A stretch of 64,000 nucleotides of DNA from positions 1 to 64,000 of the forward strand of contig JAYMGJ010000193.1 of NCBI GenBank assembly GCA_037178675.1. Direction: 5' to 3'. The stretch is from Scleroderma bovista (taxonomy: Eukaryota > Basidiomycota > Agaricomycetes > Boletales > Sclerodermataceae). Positions 42,603 through 52,942 of the stretch are shown in pieces. Every line of letters begins with the position of its first letter. Position 1 is the stretch's first letter. A model generated the notes under the pieces. The model had not been told where the DNA came from. It made no database searches and worked only from the letters and a program-made list of their open reading frames with translations. The translations under genes were made by a program, and so were the position numbers.

Positions 42603-45600
42603 CTGTGAGAGATGGTCGGGTAGGAAAAGAGGTAAAGACAATGGAGTAGGTTGCAAGGGAGGGACAGCAGAAACCATAGACTGGTGGTGCGGTGGAAGGT
42701 GTTGTGTAGCAGGATGCCTGGGCTGTGATGGAACAGAGGGTGAACGAGAATGCGAATGGAGCATAGAAAATGTAGTCAGAATTGGAGCAGCGGACAGAGT
42801 TCTATGGACAGGTGGAGCTGGCAGTGCTCGAAATGCAGCTACAGATGAATAAGGGGTTTGCATAGAGGATGCGCCCAGAGAAGAAGTGAATTGATTGTCT
42901 GGGAATTGGAATTGTCCTCTTTGCATGGTCATTGAAGATGTCTCAGAGGTGACTGAAATATGTTGTGTGGAGGGAGCTACAGCTTGTACAGCTTGCCGCT
43001 TTGATCCTCTTCCCTTCTTCACTGGGAAACTTGTATCATTACTGGTAAACGCCGACTGCTGCCCACTAGAAGTAGACCCCTTACCAGAGGCTGCCAGTGG
43101 TGGGGTTGAGGATTCATCAGTTGCTAACGCCCCAGCCTTCCCCGCCCTTTTCTTCTGGAGTTGCTGGACTGCTGCCTTTCGAACATCTTGCACATTTGGG
43201 ACACGCAATGGAGCGACACAGAGGCTCTCTGGTAAAGTATCGAAGATATGCATATAATTGTGAATGGAGTAGACATTAAGGAAGAATTCCGGTGTTGGCT
43301 CGTGATTAACAACCGCCAAGCTTCGAGATGTTTGGATGCGCTCTTGACGGATGGGCTTTGTTGATAAGATTCTACACTTCGCATCAACACAATTATGCTG
43401 TAGATTGACGCTGCAAATGATATCCTAGGATTCAGATTTAGATCGTTCGTACACCAGATCAGGAGTGAAGTACCTTGAAACAAACAACTTCTTGGTCCGC
43501 AAGTTCTGTCAGGCATGGCAAACGGAGTTGCAGGTGAAGATTGGGAGCAAATGCAAACAGTTGAAGAACAATGGATTTGATTTTGCAGGAATGATCCGCC
43601 GACACCAAAATCTCCTTGACACGTCCAATGTGAGACTGTGTACTGATCAGACAACAGAGATCAGTGAAAATACTTAACTTGCCTTATCGCTGTCACCTGT
43701 GCGGAAGATTACATGTCCATCAACATGCACAACATCGCCACCGCTCATTCTCAGGGATGAACCTAAATAATAATAATGAGAACTACTTTTGTGGTGCATA
43801 AGTTTTGATGAACGCGTGTCCAGCCACGGAACCCGACGAGGAGGAGCTTTCTTATTTTTCGGGTCACCAACTAATGCCACTTTTTGGACACCTTGAAGAA
43901 TTTCCGTTAGTCGACAATCTGATGCAATACAACTTAACTCACCACTTTCTTCTGGGTTGGTAGGCAATCCAAAGAGTCGTGATTGCTGTGGATGCATAGG
44001 TAGATAGTTGATCACATCCATCCCACCACAAACCCATTGTCCACACTGTTGGTCGAACCAAAAGCCGCCGGTGGCAATATGTCTGATGATGTCATGGCGA
44101 GCAAACGTCTTGCAGGTATCCCGACTTGGCGCATGTCGATTACTGTAAATGCATGTCAATCGAAAGACATGGTTGAATGACTCGTATCATTCAGTGGAAA
44201 ATATGATGGCTGGCCCAAAGCGGCGGATATAGGTAGGTAGGTGAACGAGAAAATGGAACTTTGGCTTTGTGATAAGAATGCTCGGCGCGCATGTAGCAGT
44301 GACATTGAGAAAATCGTTGATCGTTCTTGTGAGTTGAGCCTGATGGACCATGAGAACTTTGGTGGTGTTGAAGAAGAAAAATGGTCAACATTTACCAAGT
44401 ACTTCTCTGTGTCATCTATTTGGGTATGCCAGATCAGGATCACCAGTTCGCCGATCAATGACCATGCATCCAACACAGTCTGTGGAACAATGTTGTAGAT
44501 TAGGAATGGCATCACTTGCGCTAAGCTCTTGAAGTGTTTCCCATTCAAACCACCCTTGTATTGACAAATATACCGAGCATTCAAAGGCGGCGCATTCAAT
44601 CCATCTTGGCCCACAGAATCAAGGCGGGCTTGAAGTAGGTCCAGCAGCTTCGCCTTTTCTAGCAAGAAAACAGTCTGCCCCCAGAAGTACTTGACCACAC
44701 CCAACAATATTGTATGGAGGACCTCCATTGGTGTATCTAAATGATATTCATCCCTGGAGGTACAGTTAGACGAAGTATACTCAATGATTGAAGAACCTGA
44801 GCACTCACCTTTCATTCCCAGGAGGGGATTGATCATATCTTTCATGTCGGTCCCTCCAAGGTAATCATTCAACTCTTGCTCTAACCTTGCCCGAATGTCT
44901 GCCTCAGGTATAGGCACCTTTCCGCTGCCACGCTTACGCAATTTCTTGCCCATGTCAACCAGTGTTTCAACAATGGATGTCGTTATACTGTCTCGCACAC
45001 CAGTCGAAGCGGTCACGGATTTCAGCTTTTCAGTTGCGCCGGAACCAAGCACCAAAGATATTTGCCGACAAATCTCAGTTGTGGTTCCCTCTGGGGTCCA
45101 AAGTTTGCCTGACTGGAAAGCGACTATTAGCACTTCATTATACACCCACCAAGATTTTATTCCCTACTTACTGAAAAAAGAGTGTTATAACCATCCTCCG
45201 AGTGTTTGTATTCTTGTGTCCCGCCAACATGGCACGTCCAACAGAAGTAATTACACCTTAGACTGGCGTGGCTGCACTCCTTGGCTTGCATAGGGTTATC
45301 ACCGCCGACAAATAACCCATATAAGTCAAGGAGTACTTCTTCATGACCCTTGCAATCCCATGCAATAATGCCTGCTTCTGAGGCTTTACTAGTCACATAA
45401 GTTAACTTTACTTCAGAAACTAAATAGATGGTGCACCTTATTGATTCCTTCATTGCTTTCATTAATTCCATCAGAGGGGCATGCGGTGATGCTGTCACAA
45501 ACCTTACACAAAACTCCTTCTCAATCATTGCACGTGGTAGATTCGCATTGGACATGTAGATCGCATGGTGTTTATTCCACTGTTTTGATATGTTCCCTGA

Positions 45601-46104
45601 CACATCGTCCATGAATATAATAATGGGAACAGAATAGACCATGCGACCATTTGCTTTGGCACAAAGGGGATGTGATACGAGCTTTGCCAACTGAGATGAC
45701 GTCTCTGTCATTTGCGAATGTCATCACTTTAAATTGTTCCCAGAAATATGTGACAGACCTGCAAGTCCGCATGAAAGCTCATTGGGATCAGCAGAAAGAT
45801 CCTCAAAGGTGTGCATGAATCCAGATATGCAAACAATTTCCTTCATGTCACTGACAATAAAACTGACCTGGCAGATTTGTCAGTACACCATCTCGTCACT
45901 TCGTCGTGACGCACATCTGTTCGTCCAACCTTACGACCTAAAGCACATAATTCTTTCGGATATGACGTCGGATCACTGACCGCCGATGGCGCATCCAAAG
46001 GATATGATCCATAAAAAAAAACGCTCTGGGATGAAATACATTCCCGAGCAGTCTTGTAGTAGTTTGTTTACAAAGAATATCTTGTCACAAACCCAGACAG
46101 CAGG
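42564..46104 (-). pseudogene. CACTA-superfamily transposase-like gene, main part (N-terminus at 61 kb)
   Basis: Minus-strand exons encode a large agaricomycete family that I recognise by its blocks: FFVNKLLQDCSGMYFIPERF (about 46050), PKELCALGRKVGRT, SVPIIIFMDDVSGNISKQWN (about 45630), CVRFVTASPHAPLMELM, AWDCKGHEEVLLDLY and GDNPMQAKECSHASLRCNYF (about 45240), then STGVRDSITTSIVETLVDMG, DTPMEVLHTILLGVVKYFWG (about 44710) and HFLVHLPTYIRRFGPAI (about 44230). A TGA at 44187-44189 interrupts the motif STE-YESFNHVFR, where the family has Arg. The C-terminal exon (42564-43319) is Ser/Pro-rich. The blocks with CX2C and the HTILLGVVKYFW helix resemble Plavaka transposases, so a transposase origin is inferred. 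The 5' end is cut off by the 15 kb transposon at 46107. Confidence 0.8.
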
Positions 46105-46118
46105 TGCATCAGGAATTT

Positions 46119-46345
46119 CACACATTGCTTATTTAATCCTTAGTCAACTTATATGCATCAAATAAGCTCAAATAAGTTGACTTCACGATAAGCGCAACAA
46201 GTCACAATCCAGACCACTCGTTTTCTTATCCAAGCTTATTTTGAACTTATTTCCATCTTTTTGTTCTTGTACCACTTTGTTACTATTTCATTCACCAGTC
46301 AAATAAGTCGGAAAAGTGATTTAATTGCAGACATCCAGACAATTA
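46119..46345. repeat. Left subterminal region of the 15 kb transposon
   Basis: AT-rich with repeated AAATAAG, CTTATTT and CAACTTAT words in both orientations. A CAAATAAGTCGGAAAAGTG segment (46300-46318) resembles GAATAAGCCGAAAAAGTTAG near the right end (about 61111). No coding sequence is supported. Confidence 0.6.
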
Positions 46346-47005
46346 AGTAAACAAAAAAGTCAACAGTAAGCTATATAAATGCTGGGAAAGCAAGTAACAA
46401 AGAGCGCAGAATAACAATCGGTGATGGTGTGTAGAGATGCAGAGTAAATGAGTGGGCAGTAGCGATTAGTGACGGCGGGTATAATGCTTGCAGAAAAGAC
46501 AGAGCGACGATTGTAGCATACTGGAGCGAGCGAGTGAGCGTGGAACACGATGAGAATGAGAGAAATCTGTTGTAAATGCATCAGTTTTAGTGCCATTACT
46601 ATTCGCAGGGACCCCACCACAGAACGACGGTCAGCAGGTGATAACAACAAGACACGGAGGGTATAATATTTGCAAAAAAAAAATCCTGGAAACAAAGCGT
46701 GTAAACTGGACGAACGACCGAAAACGAGCAACTTACAGAGGAAGTATCGAGGATTGACGGCCTCCACGGGATCATCTGTGACCGCACTGCTACTTGCTGC
46801 AACCTTGAGCTTATGGGCACATTGGGCAATCTTGACCGTATCACGAAGCCAAGCAGAACCTCGTTTGACGATCGAATCCCTGTATGCCAACGAGTCAACG
46901 CCCCAGTTTGGCCATGAAAAGTTGAAGGACGTGGAGGTGTTCTTCCCGGTTGCTTTATTGAGTACTTTAGGGAGCTTGAATCTGATCTTGCCATCCCCAG
47001 CTTCC

Positions 47006-47293
47006 TGTTGAAGCAATACCTATATACGTAGAGGAACTGCTACTCCAACTCACCTGTTGGGTGGAGTGCACAACCTGAAATGGTAGCGGTAGCTGGTCAA
47101 GAGCTGTTATATTATATAAGCGATTGACGCTGTTTATATACAACAAATAGTGTGACGCGTGACTGTGACACGTGACGTGTGATATGTAACATCTACTCTA
47201 AAGAGGACTATTACTAAGTCTACACTAATATGGCTCGCAGTCTTGTGCACACTTCGTCGACGGTTTATGCCGGGTGCACGTGCAACTTCAACA
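47006..47293 (-). repeat. 3' LTR of the copia element
   Basis: 288-base LTR, downstream of the coding frame when read on the minus strand. It is about 97-98% identical by eye to the copy at 52655-52942. Confidence 0.93.
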
Positions 47294-47339
47294 CTCCCCC
47301 TCGCTGTGCTGCACGTAGAGCACTTCAGTGAATAAGGCG

Positions 47340-50300
47340 CTAGATGCTGCCAGAGGGAAACTGTAAGCCTAGTTGAGCTCTGAACTTCGTGAATTTCTTG
47401 CGGGGCAAGTTCTTGGTGAGCAGATCAGCGGGATTTTCAGCACCATCAATGAAGAATAACTCCACATTACCTTTTGCGACTGACTTGCAGATTCCGTGGT
47501 AGCGGATGTCGATGTGCTTGGAGCGAGGCTCCGTTACAGGGTTGGATGCCATGAATATGGACCCCTGATTATCACCACAAATCGGGATAGCTTTCAGCTT
47601 ATAGCCGAGCTCACCGAGTAAACTCCGAATCCAGGTGACTTGGCGAGCACAATCGCTCAAAGCCATGTATTCAGCCTCAGTGGACGAGTACGCAATAGTC
47701 TTCTGCGCACGAGAAGTCCAACTGATCAAGGCATCTGCAAGTTTCAGGTAAAAACCTGTCTGCGAGAGGCGAGAGATAGGGTCTGATCCCCAATCTGAGT
47801 CTGTGCATGCAATCAGGCCAGCACCGGATCCACCATTGTACACTAGGGAGTAGTTAGGTGTACCAATCAAATAGCGACAGATATAAAGCACTTTGGACAG
47901 GTGGTCCTGGGATGGGTTCGCGGCATGGCACGAGAGATGGGTGACTGCAAAGGCAATGTCGGGCCTAGTGCCTAACATAAGGTACAGGAGGGACCCAATA
48001 ATCGTCTGGAAACGGGAGCGGAGTTCCGCATCAACAGGCTCTGTATTTTTGGCGGCATAGTAGCCAGCCGGCAGTGGGGTGCTTGCAGACTTTGCATTGA
48101 GCATACCGCAGCGTTCAATGACCTTTTGTAGGTACGCGCATTGATCCAGGTGGATAGCGCGACCTTTGCGAGTGATTCGCATGCGGAGGAACTCCTTAGG
48201 TTCTCCAAGGTCTCTGCACTCCCATTTGTGCATGAACTGCGCCTTAATGGCATCAACAACAGCCTTGTTAGGGCCGCAGAATAAAGTGTCGTCAACGTAG
48301 ATAATACCAATGACGATGTTGGTGCCTTTCTTCTTGTAGAAGAAGATGCCTGCTTCAGACTTAAGGTGCTCAAACCCGAGCTCTTTGAGAGACTCATCGA
48401 GTGTGCGCCACCAAGCTAGGCCGGCCTGTTTGAGGCCATAGAGGGCACGCCAGAGGTGGAGCACTTTGCACTCTTGCCCGGGAACTGCAAACCCTTCGGG
48501 TTGTTCCATGTAGATCTCTTCGTCGAGCTTGCCATACAAGTAGGCGCTCCGAACGTCGAGTCCAGTGATATACCAATTCTCAAGTGCGGCAAGCGCAAGC
48601 ATGAGGCGCACTGTTTCAAAGCGCACGACTGGTGAGAAGACCTGGTCAAAATCTAATCCCTCAACCTGGGAGAAGCCTTTCGCTACTAAGCGGGCTTTCT
48701 TGTGGCCATCCGACTTCACGTCGAAGACCCATCGATTCTTAATGACCTTCCGGTCTCGGGGACGGTCAACTAGCTCAAAGACTTTGCGCTTTCGCAGCAC
48801 GTCGAGCTCTTCTTGGCAAGCAAGTCGCCAGAGTTTCTGCTCAGCTTGGGGTAAGTGAGCAATGTCCTTGTAGGACCAGTTGCGGACACTCTCGTATTGA
48901 GGGTCGCGGGTTTCGAGGGCTTTGCCCATCAGATAACGGACTAGGTTTGCTCCCCCTTCCTCGCACATCTTTTGCACATCTTCCTCACTGGGTGTTGCAG
49001 AGGTGTCGGGGAAACCACCAGGAACATGGTCTGGTGTGTCCGGTTGTGGGGGTCTAGGGACCTCACCCACAGTTTCTCGCCATCGAGAGGCACTTTCGAT
49101 ATCCCGGAGTTGCTCAACAGGGTGTCGCCGCTCACCATACACGTTACCGGGGCACAATGGCGCTCTACGTTCACGTTGGGGGCGGGCAGGTATATTAACT
49201 GCAGGGGGTCGCGGCGCATTCTGGCAGCGTTCAGCTCGGCCAGGGCGCTGCGGTGCCAGAGGTGGCGGATTTCTCGCCGGTGAAGGCGTTCTCGGTGCCG
49301 GTGGAGGCACTGGAGATGGTGCACGGGGAGGATTTATTTGGTTAGGCTCTTCCTCAGGAGCCTCAGGTTCCTCGCGCTTTGGATCGTCATCCTGTGCTTG
49401 GGGATGTGGGTAGCCATGGTCGTGTTCCACATCGTCATCACTGTCGATATCATCAGGGGGATTCCCTGGTCGATCAGTGGCTGGTTTCAGATTTGCCCTT
49501 CCAAAAGGGTTCTCGAGAGGTTCGCGCCTGTTTTTGGGGCAGCGAGGGAAATGACGCTCGTCAAAGACGGTGTGAGCAGCGGTGAACACTGCATTGGTGG
49601 AGCGCATAAACAAAAAATTGCGCTCATTGCCAGGGGCAACACTGACATAGGTCATAAGCTCTGACTTGGGAGCCATCTTATTCGCTCTAGCTGAGGCTGG
49701 GAGGTAGACAAAAGCTCCACAGCCAAATACACGTAGGTGGTCGATGTTAGGCATCTCCCCCTTAAGCATTTCATGGGGGGTGCGCCATCGCAGGCGAGCT
49801 ACCGGAGTACGGTTGTAAATGTGGGTTGTGTGAGCGAACGCAAATTCCCACCAGGAGTCAGGAATGCAGGCTTGATGCCGCATAGACTCAGCTTTATCCA
49901 TGAGAGTGCGCCCTAAACGCTCGGCGCGGCCATTCTGCATGGGGGTTCTTGGAGCACTTTGATATATTTTTATTCCTTTTTCAAGGAGTGCTCGATCAAA
50001 TAGATCGGATTTATACTCTCCGCCGGCATCGGACATCCACCCAACGATGTGCGTATCATGTTGGACTCGCACCATTTCGAGGAAATCTTTGGCAGCTGTA
50101 ATCGCTGCAGCTTTGGAGCGAAGAGGCATAGTCCAGGCGTGAGAGGTATAGTCGTCGTAGAAGGTGATAACATATTTAAACTTCTGGTACGACGTAACTG
50201 GGAAGGATTTCAGGTCAGAGTGCACCAGCTCAAAGGGCTTGGAAGCACATCTTTCATTTTCTGGGAAAGCTCGATTGGGCATCTTGCCAAGAGCACATCC

Positions 50301-52319
50301 AGGGCAAACACAATCCTCAGTTGGAAAGTGAATCTCCGGGAAGCGCTGCATATGTTTTTGCGCACGTCGGAGTACTTCCTTCGAGGGGTGCCCAAATCTC
50401 CGGTGCATAATGTCATAATCGACTTTGCTCACGGAGGCGATGTAGTTAGATCTAATTATTGGGATAGATCTAATCCCGAAAATGACGTTGCAATCGTCTT
50501 CTGGGTCTGGCCCAAACCATAGGTGTTCAGCTTTATGAATGAGGCTAATGCCTCGCTTATCGCCAGTGACCTTGTAATTACGCTGGAGCATTTCGCCCAT
50601 AGAAATAAGGCGTGCAGTAGTGCCTGGCATATGGAGCACTTGGGTGAGTGTAATGACTTTCTCATCCCCAGAGTTGTGGTCTAGGCACCGGAGTAATACC
50701 GTGCCAATGCCAGCAATTAGTGCTACACCATTTGCGGTTTTGGCGTAGTGCGCTCGCTTTAGCGCGTTGTAGGAGGCGAAATTGCCTATGTCACCAGTGA
50801 AATGGTGTGATGCGCCAGAGTCTAGTAGCCAGAAGGCACCAGAGAGTTCACTATCATCAACCATTTTTCCCTTACAGCCAGCACAGCGTGCATCATTCAG
50901 ACACGAACAGATATATGCATTGCTCGAGGGGACACGACATGACATATTGTAGTTACTGCTTGCTATATACAGTGACGGCGTGAAGCGCACATGTAAAGGG
51001 AGCGTGTCAGTGTCGGTCAGCACGCGTGCAGAAGGTACTTGCCTGAAGAGGCTGGCCCCCGCACCCATCGCCATCGACGTCGTGTTGTAGCGGTTGAGGA
51101 CCATCGCGTCGATTTCGTCGAACTCGTCGTCGGCGAAGGGCTCGTGGGCGAATGGTTCATCATCCCCAAGGGAGATGGCATCCTCCTCATACATTGTGAT
51201 GCGCTCCTCAAGACGAGGGCGCTTCAGCGAGGAGGGACCGGCCTCGGGCTGGTCCAGGTTCGCACTCGCCATCGACACAACTTGGTCGAGGGTGCGGATA
51301 GTCTGGCAGGAGGGTTCTACCCCCAAGCGGTGTGCCAAGTCAAAGGCCTTAATAGTATTATCGAAAGCGGGGGGGCCGTAGTGGGCAGCACCGGGGGTGT
51401 GAGCCAGGGCACGAGGGTCGACGGTGGGCTCTGGTCCATCGTAGTGGACGTAAGTAGTGAAGGTGGCTTGTTGGGCGTTTTCGCGGTGAGCACGAGCCTT
51501 CTTGCCGCCACGTCGAGTGCGGCCTCCCTGTCCTTGGGCAGGAGCGTTTCTGCTCGCACCGCCGTTGGACCCGCCTTGCTGCTGCTGCTGCCTCTGGGGC
51601 TGCTGCTGCTGCTGGGCGAACTTGGGGTCAGCTGGCTTGCGCTTCACAGCGCTAAGCTTGTTGGCCTGGGGGCCCTTACCACCGGCGCGCGAAGAGGCGC
51701 CTTTCTGCTCGAATGAGAGCGTGGCAGCCTTGACAATCCCGTCGGGCTTCAGATTCTTGATCTCGTCCGGCGACGTCTGGCTAAGAATTTGAGCTACAAC
51801 CTCCATGGTGGGAGGGAGCTTGCACAGAATGATCATTGCCTGCACAGGGGCAGGGAACTCGAAGCCAGCGTCCTTCAGATAAGCGAAGTGACTGAGCACC
51901 TTGGTGATAGCCGGAGCGGGATGGGAGCCAGCGGGAATGGTAGTCGCCAGGAGCTTGCTAAGCTCGGCGTAGGCAGAGCCGATACTGGGGGCGCTGAAGT
52001 TCTTCTTGAGGTGGTCCCAGACGTCCTTGACGTTGTTGAGATTCGAGACCGCAACCTGGATAGAGGGGGCGAGGCGCAAGGTGATATTGCCAAGCGCTCT
52101 CTCGGTGTTGTCGTCCCACTCTTTTCGGTCGTCGTGACCGGCAGCGGGTTGCGTCGTCGAATAAATGTACCATTGGCCTTGTGCCCGAAGGTAGGCCTGC
52201 ATAGAGGTGTGCCACTGCTGCCAGTTGGAGCCAGTGAACACGGGGACCATCTTGTCGAGAGCACTGGACATGGTGATGTTCTGTTGGGAGTCAACGGAGT
52301 CAGCAAGTGAATGCGACAA
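47340..52319 (-). CDS. gag-pol: Gag-Pol polyprotein of a Ty1/copia retrotransposon
   Basis: A single intact frame of 1659 residues. Domains in order: Gag of the UBN2 type (VFTGSNWQQWHTSMQAYL; VKDVWDHLKKNF), a Gln-rich linker, protease (LLDSGASHHFTG, about 50820), GAG-pre-integrase finger (MHRRFGHPSKEV to CPGCALGKMP), integrase with D, D, E in VHSDLKS, MSDAGGEY and NGRAERLG (about 49930), then reverse transcriptase (RLVAKGFSQVEGLDFDQVFS; catalytic YVDD at about 48289-48300) and RNase H (CTDSDWGSDP, SSTEAEYMAL, about 47680-47800). The domain order, with integrase before reverse transcriptase, defines copia. It may be active. Confidence 0.96.
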   Translation of the reverse strand: MSHSLADSVDSQQNITMSSALDKMVPVFTGSNWQQWHTSMQAYLRAQGQWYIYSTTQPAAGHDDRKEWDDNTERALGNITLRLAPSIQVAVSNLNNVKDVWDHLKKNFSAPSIGSAYAELSKLLATTIPAGSHPAPAITKVLSHFAYLKDAGFEFPAPVQAMIILCKLPPTMEVVAQILSQTSPDEIKNLKPDGIVKAATLSFEQKGASSRAGGKGPQANKLSAVKRKPADPKFAQQQQQPQRQQQQQGGSNGGASRNAPAQGQGGRTRRGGKKARAHRENAQQATFTTYVHYDGPEPTVDPRALAHTPGAAHYGPPAFDNTIKAFDLAHRLGVEPSCQTIRTLDQVVSMASANLDQPEAGPSSLKRPRLEERITMYEEDAISLGDDEPFAHEPFADDEFDEIDAMVLNRYNTTSMAMGAGASLFRQVPSARVLTDTDTLPLHVRFTPSLYIASSNYNMSCRVPSSNAYICSCLNDARCAGCKGKMVDDSELSGAFWLLDSGASHHFTGDIGNFASYNALKRAHYAKTANGVALIAGIGTVLLRCLDHNSGDEKVITLTQVLHMPGTTARLISMGEMLQRNYKVTGDKRGISLIHKAEHLWFGPDPEDDCNVIFGIRSIPIIRSNYIASVSKVDYDIMHRRFGHPSKEVLRRAQKHMQRFPEIHFPTEDCVCPGCALGKMPNRAFPENERCASKPFELVHSDLKSFPVTSYQKFKYVITFYDDYTSHAWTMPLRSKAAAITAAKDFLEMVRVQHDTHIVGWMSDAGGEYKSDLFDRALLEKGIKIYQSAPRTPMQNGRAERLGRTLMDKAESMRHQACIPDSWWEFAFAHTTHIYNRTPVARLRWRTPHEMLKGEMPNIDHLRVFGCGAFVYLPASARANKMAPKSELMTYVSVAPGNERNFLFMRSTNAVFTAAHTVFDERHFPRCPKNRREPLENPFGRANLKPATDRPGNPPDDIDSDDDVEHDHGYPHPQAQDDDPKREEPEAPEEEPNQINPPRAPSPVPPPAPRTPSPARNPPPLAPQRPGRAERCQNAPRPPAVNIPARPQRERRAPLCPGNVYGERRHPVEQLRDIESASRWRETVGEVPRPPQPDTPDHVPGGFPDTSATPSEEDVQKMCEEGGANLVRYLMGKALETRDPQYESVRNWSYKDIAHLPQAEQKLWRLACQEELDVLRKRKVFELVDRPRDRKVIKNRWVFDVKSDGHKKARLVAKGFSQVEGLDFDQVFSPVVRFETVRLMLALAALENWYITGLDVRSAYLYGKLDEEIYMEQPEGFAVPGQECKVLHLWRALYGLKQAGLAWWRTLDESLKELGFEHLKSEAGIFFYKKKGTNIVIGIIYVDDTLFCGPNKAVVDAIKAQFMHKWECRDLGEPKEFLRMRITRKGRAIHLDQCAYLQKVIERCGMLNAKSASTPLPAGYYAAKNTEPVDAELRSRFQTIIGSLLYLMLGTRPDIAFAVTHLSCHAANPSQDHLSKVLYICRYLIGTPNYSLVYNGGSGAGLIACTDSDWGSDPISRLSQTGFYLKLADALISWTSRAQKTIAYSSTEAEYMALSDCARQVTWIRSLLGELGYKLKAIPICGDNQGSIFMASNPVTEPRSKHIDIRYHGICKSVAKGNVELFFIDGAENPADLLTKNLPRKKFTKFRAQLGLQFPSGSI

Positions 52320-52654
52320 TGGACAAGCAAGAAAAGAAGAAACACCTGAGTGCTAGTGAAAGCACTTCTGTCAGCAGCTAACTCAAGACTAGGTCATGCC
52401 AGCGCAAGTCGTCGTCGATGTTCGCCATGGTTGGCGCAAGTCATCGATGAACTTCGCCTGTGGCAGTACAGGTGCTCAACTAGGGGCTCACTGTCTGGCG
52501 CAAGTCGTCGACCGACTTTGCCTTGTGGCTGTGCAGGGGCTCAGCTAGGAGCTCACTGTGGTCCACAGCGTCAAGCTAGTTAAAGCGACGCTCAGGGAGC
52601 TGGAGCGCTGCCTGGTGCATTGCTGCACACAGTGCACTCACAGGGCTCATAACC

Positions 52655-52942
52655 TGTTGAAGCAATACCTATATACGTAGAGGAACTGCTACTCCAACTC
52701 ACCTGTTGGGTGGAGTGCACAACCTGAAATGGTAGCAGTAGCTGGTCAAGAGCTGTTATATTATATAAGCGATTGACGCTGTTTATATACAACAAATAGT
52801 GTGACACGTGACTGTGACACGTGATGTGTGATATGTAACATCTACTCTAAAGAGGACTGTTACTAAGTCTACACTAATATGGCTCGCAGTCTTGTGCGCA
52901 CTTCGTCGACGGTTTACGCCGGGTGCACGTGCGACTTCAACA
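52655..52942 (-). repeat. 5' LTR of the copia element
   Basis: 288 bases, upstream of the coding frame on the minus strand. The inner edge continues as GGTTATGAGCCC, a plausible primer-binding site. Between it and the frame (52320-52654) is a short leader without other genes. Confidence 0.93.

Larger units (their letters stand above)
47006..52942 (-). mobile_element. Complete Ty1/copia element
   Basis: Two 288-base LTRs (47006-47293 and 52655-52942), beginning TGTTGAAG and ending CTTCAACA, enclose a single 1659-codon frame on the minus strand. A CTTCC target duplication flanks the element (47001-47005 and 52943-52947). The LTRs differ at about seven places, all transitions as far as I can see. 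A polypurine tract (complement of CTCCCCCTC, 47294-47302) lies next to the 3' LTR. Confidence 0.95.

Noticed and set aside
42564..46104. Assignment as a TET/JBP or KDZ gene
   Set aside because: Neither the dioxygenase nor the KDZ motif set is visible. The blocks fit the CMC/Plavaka-like family better.
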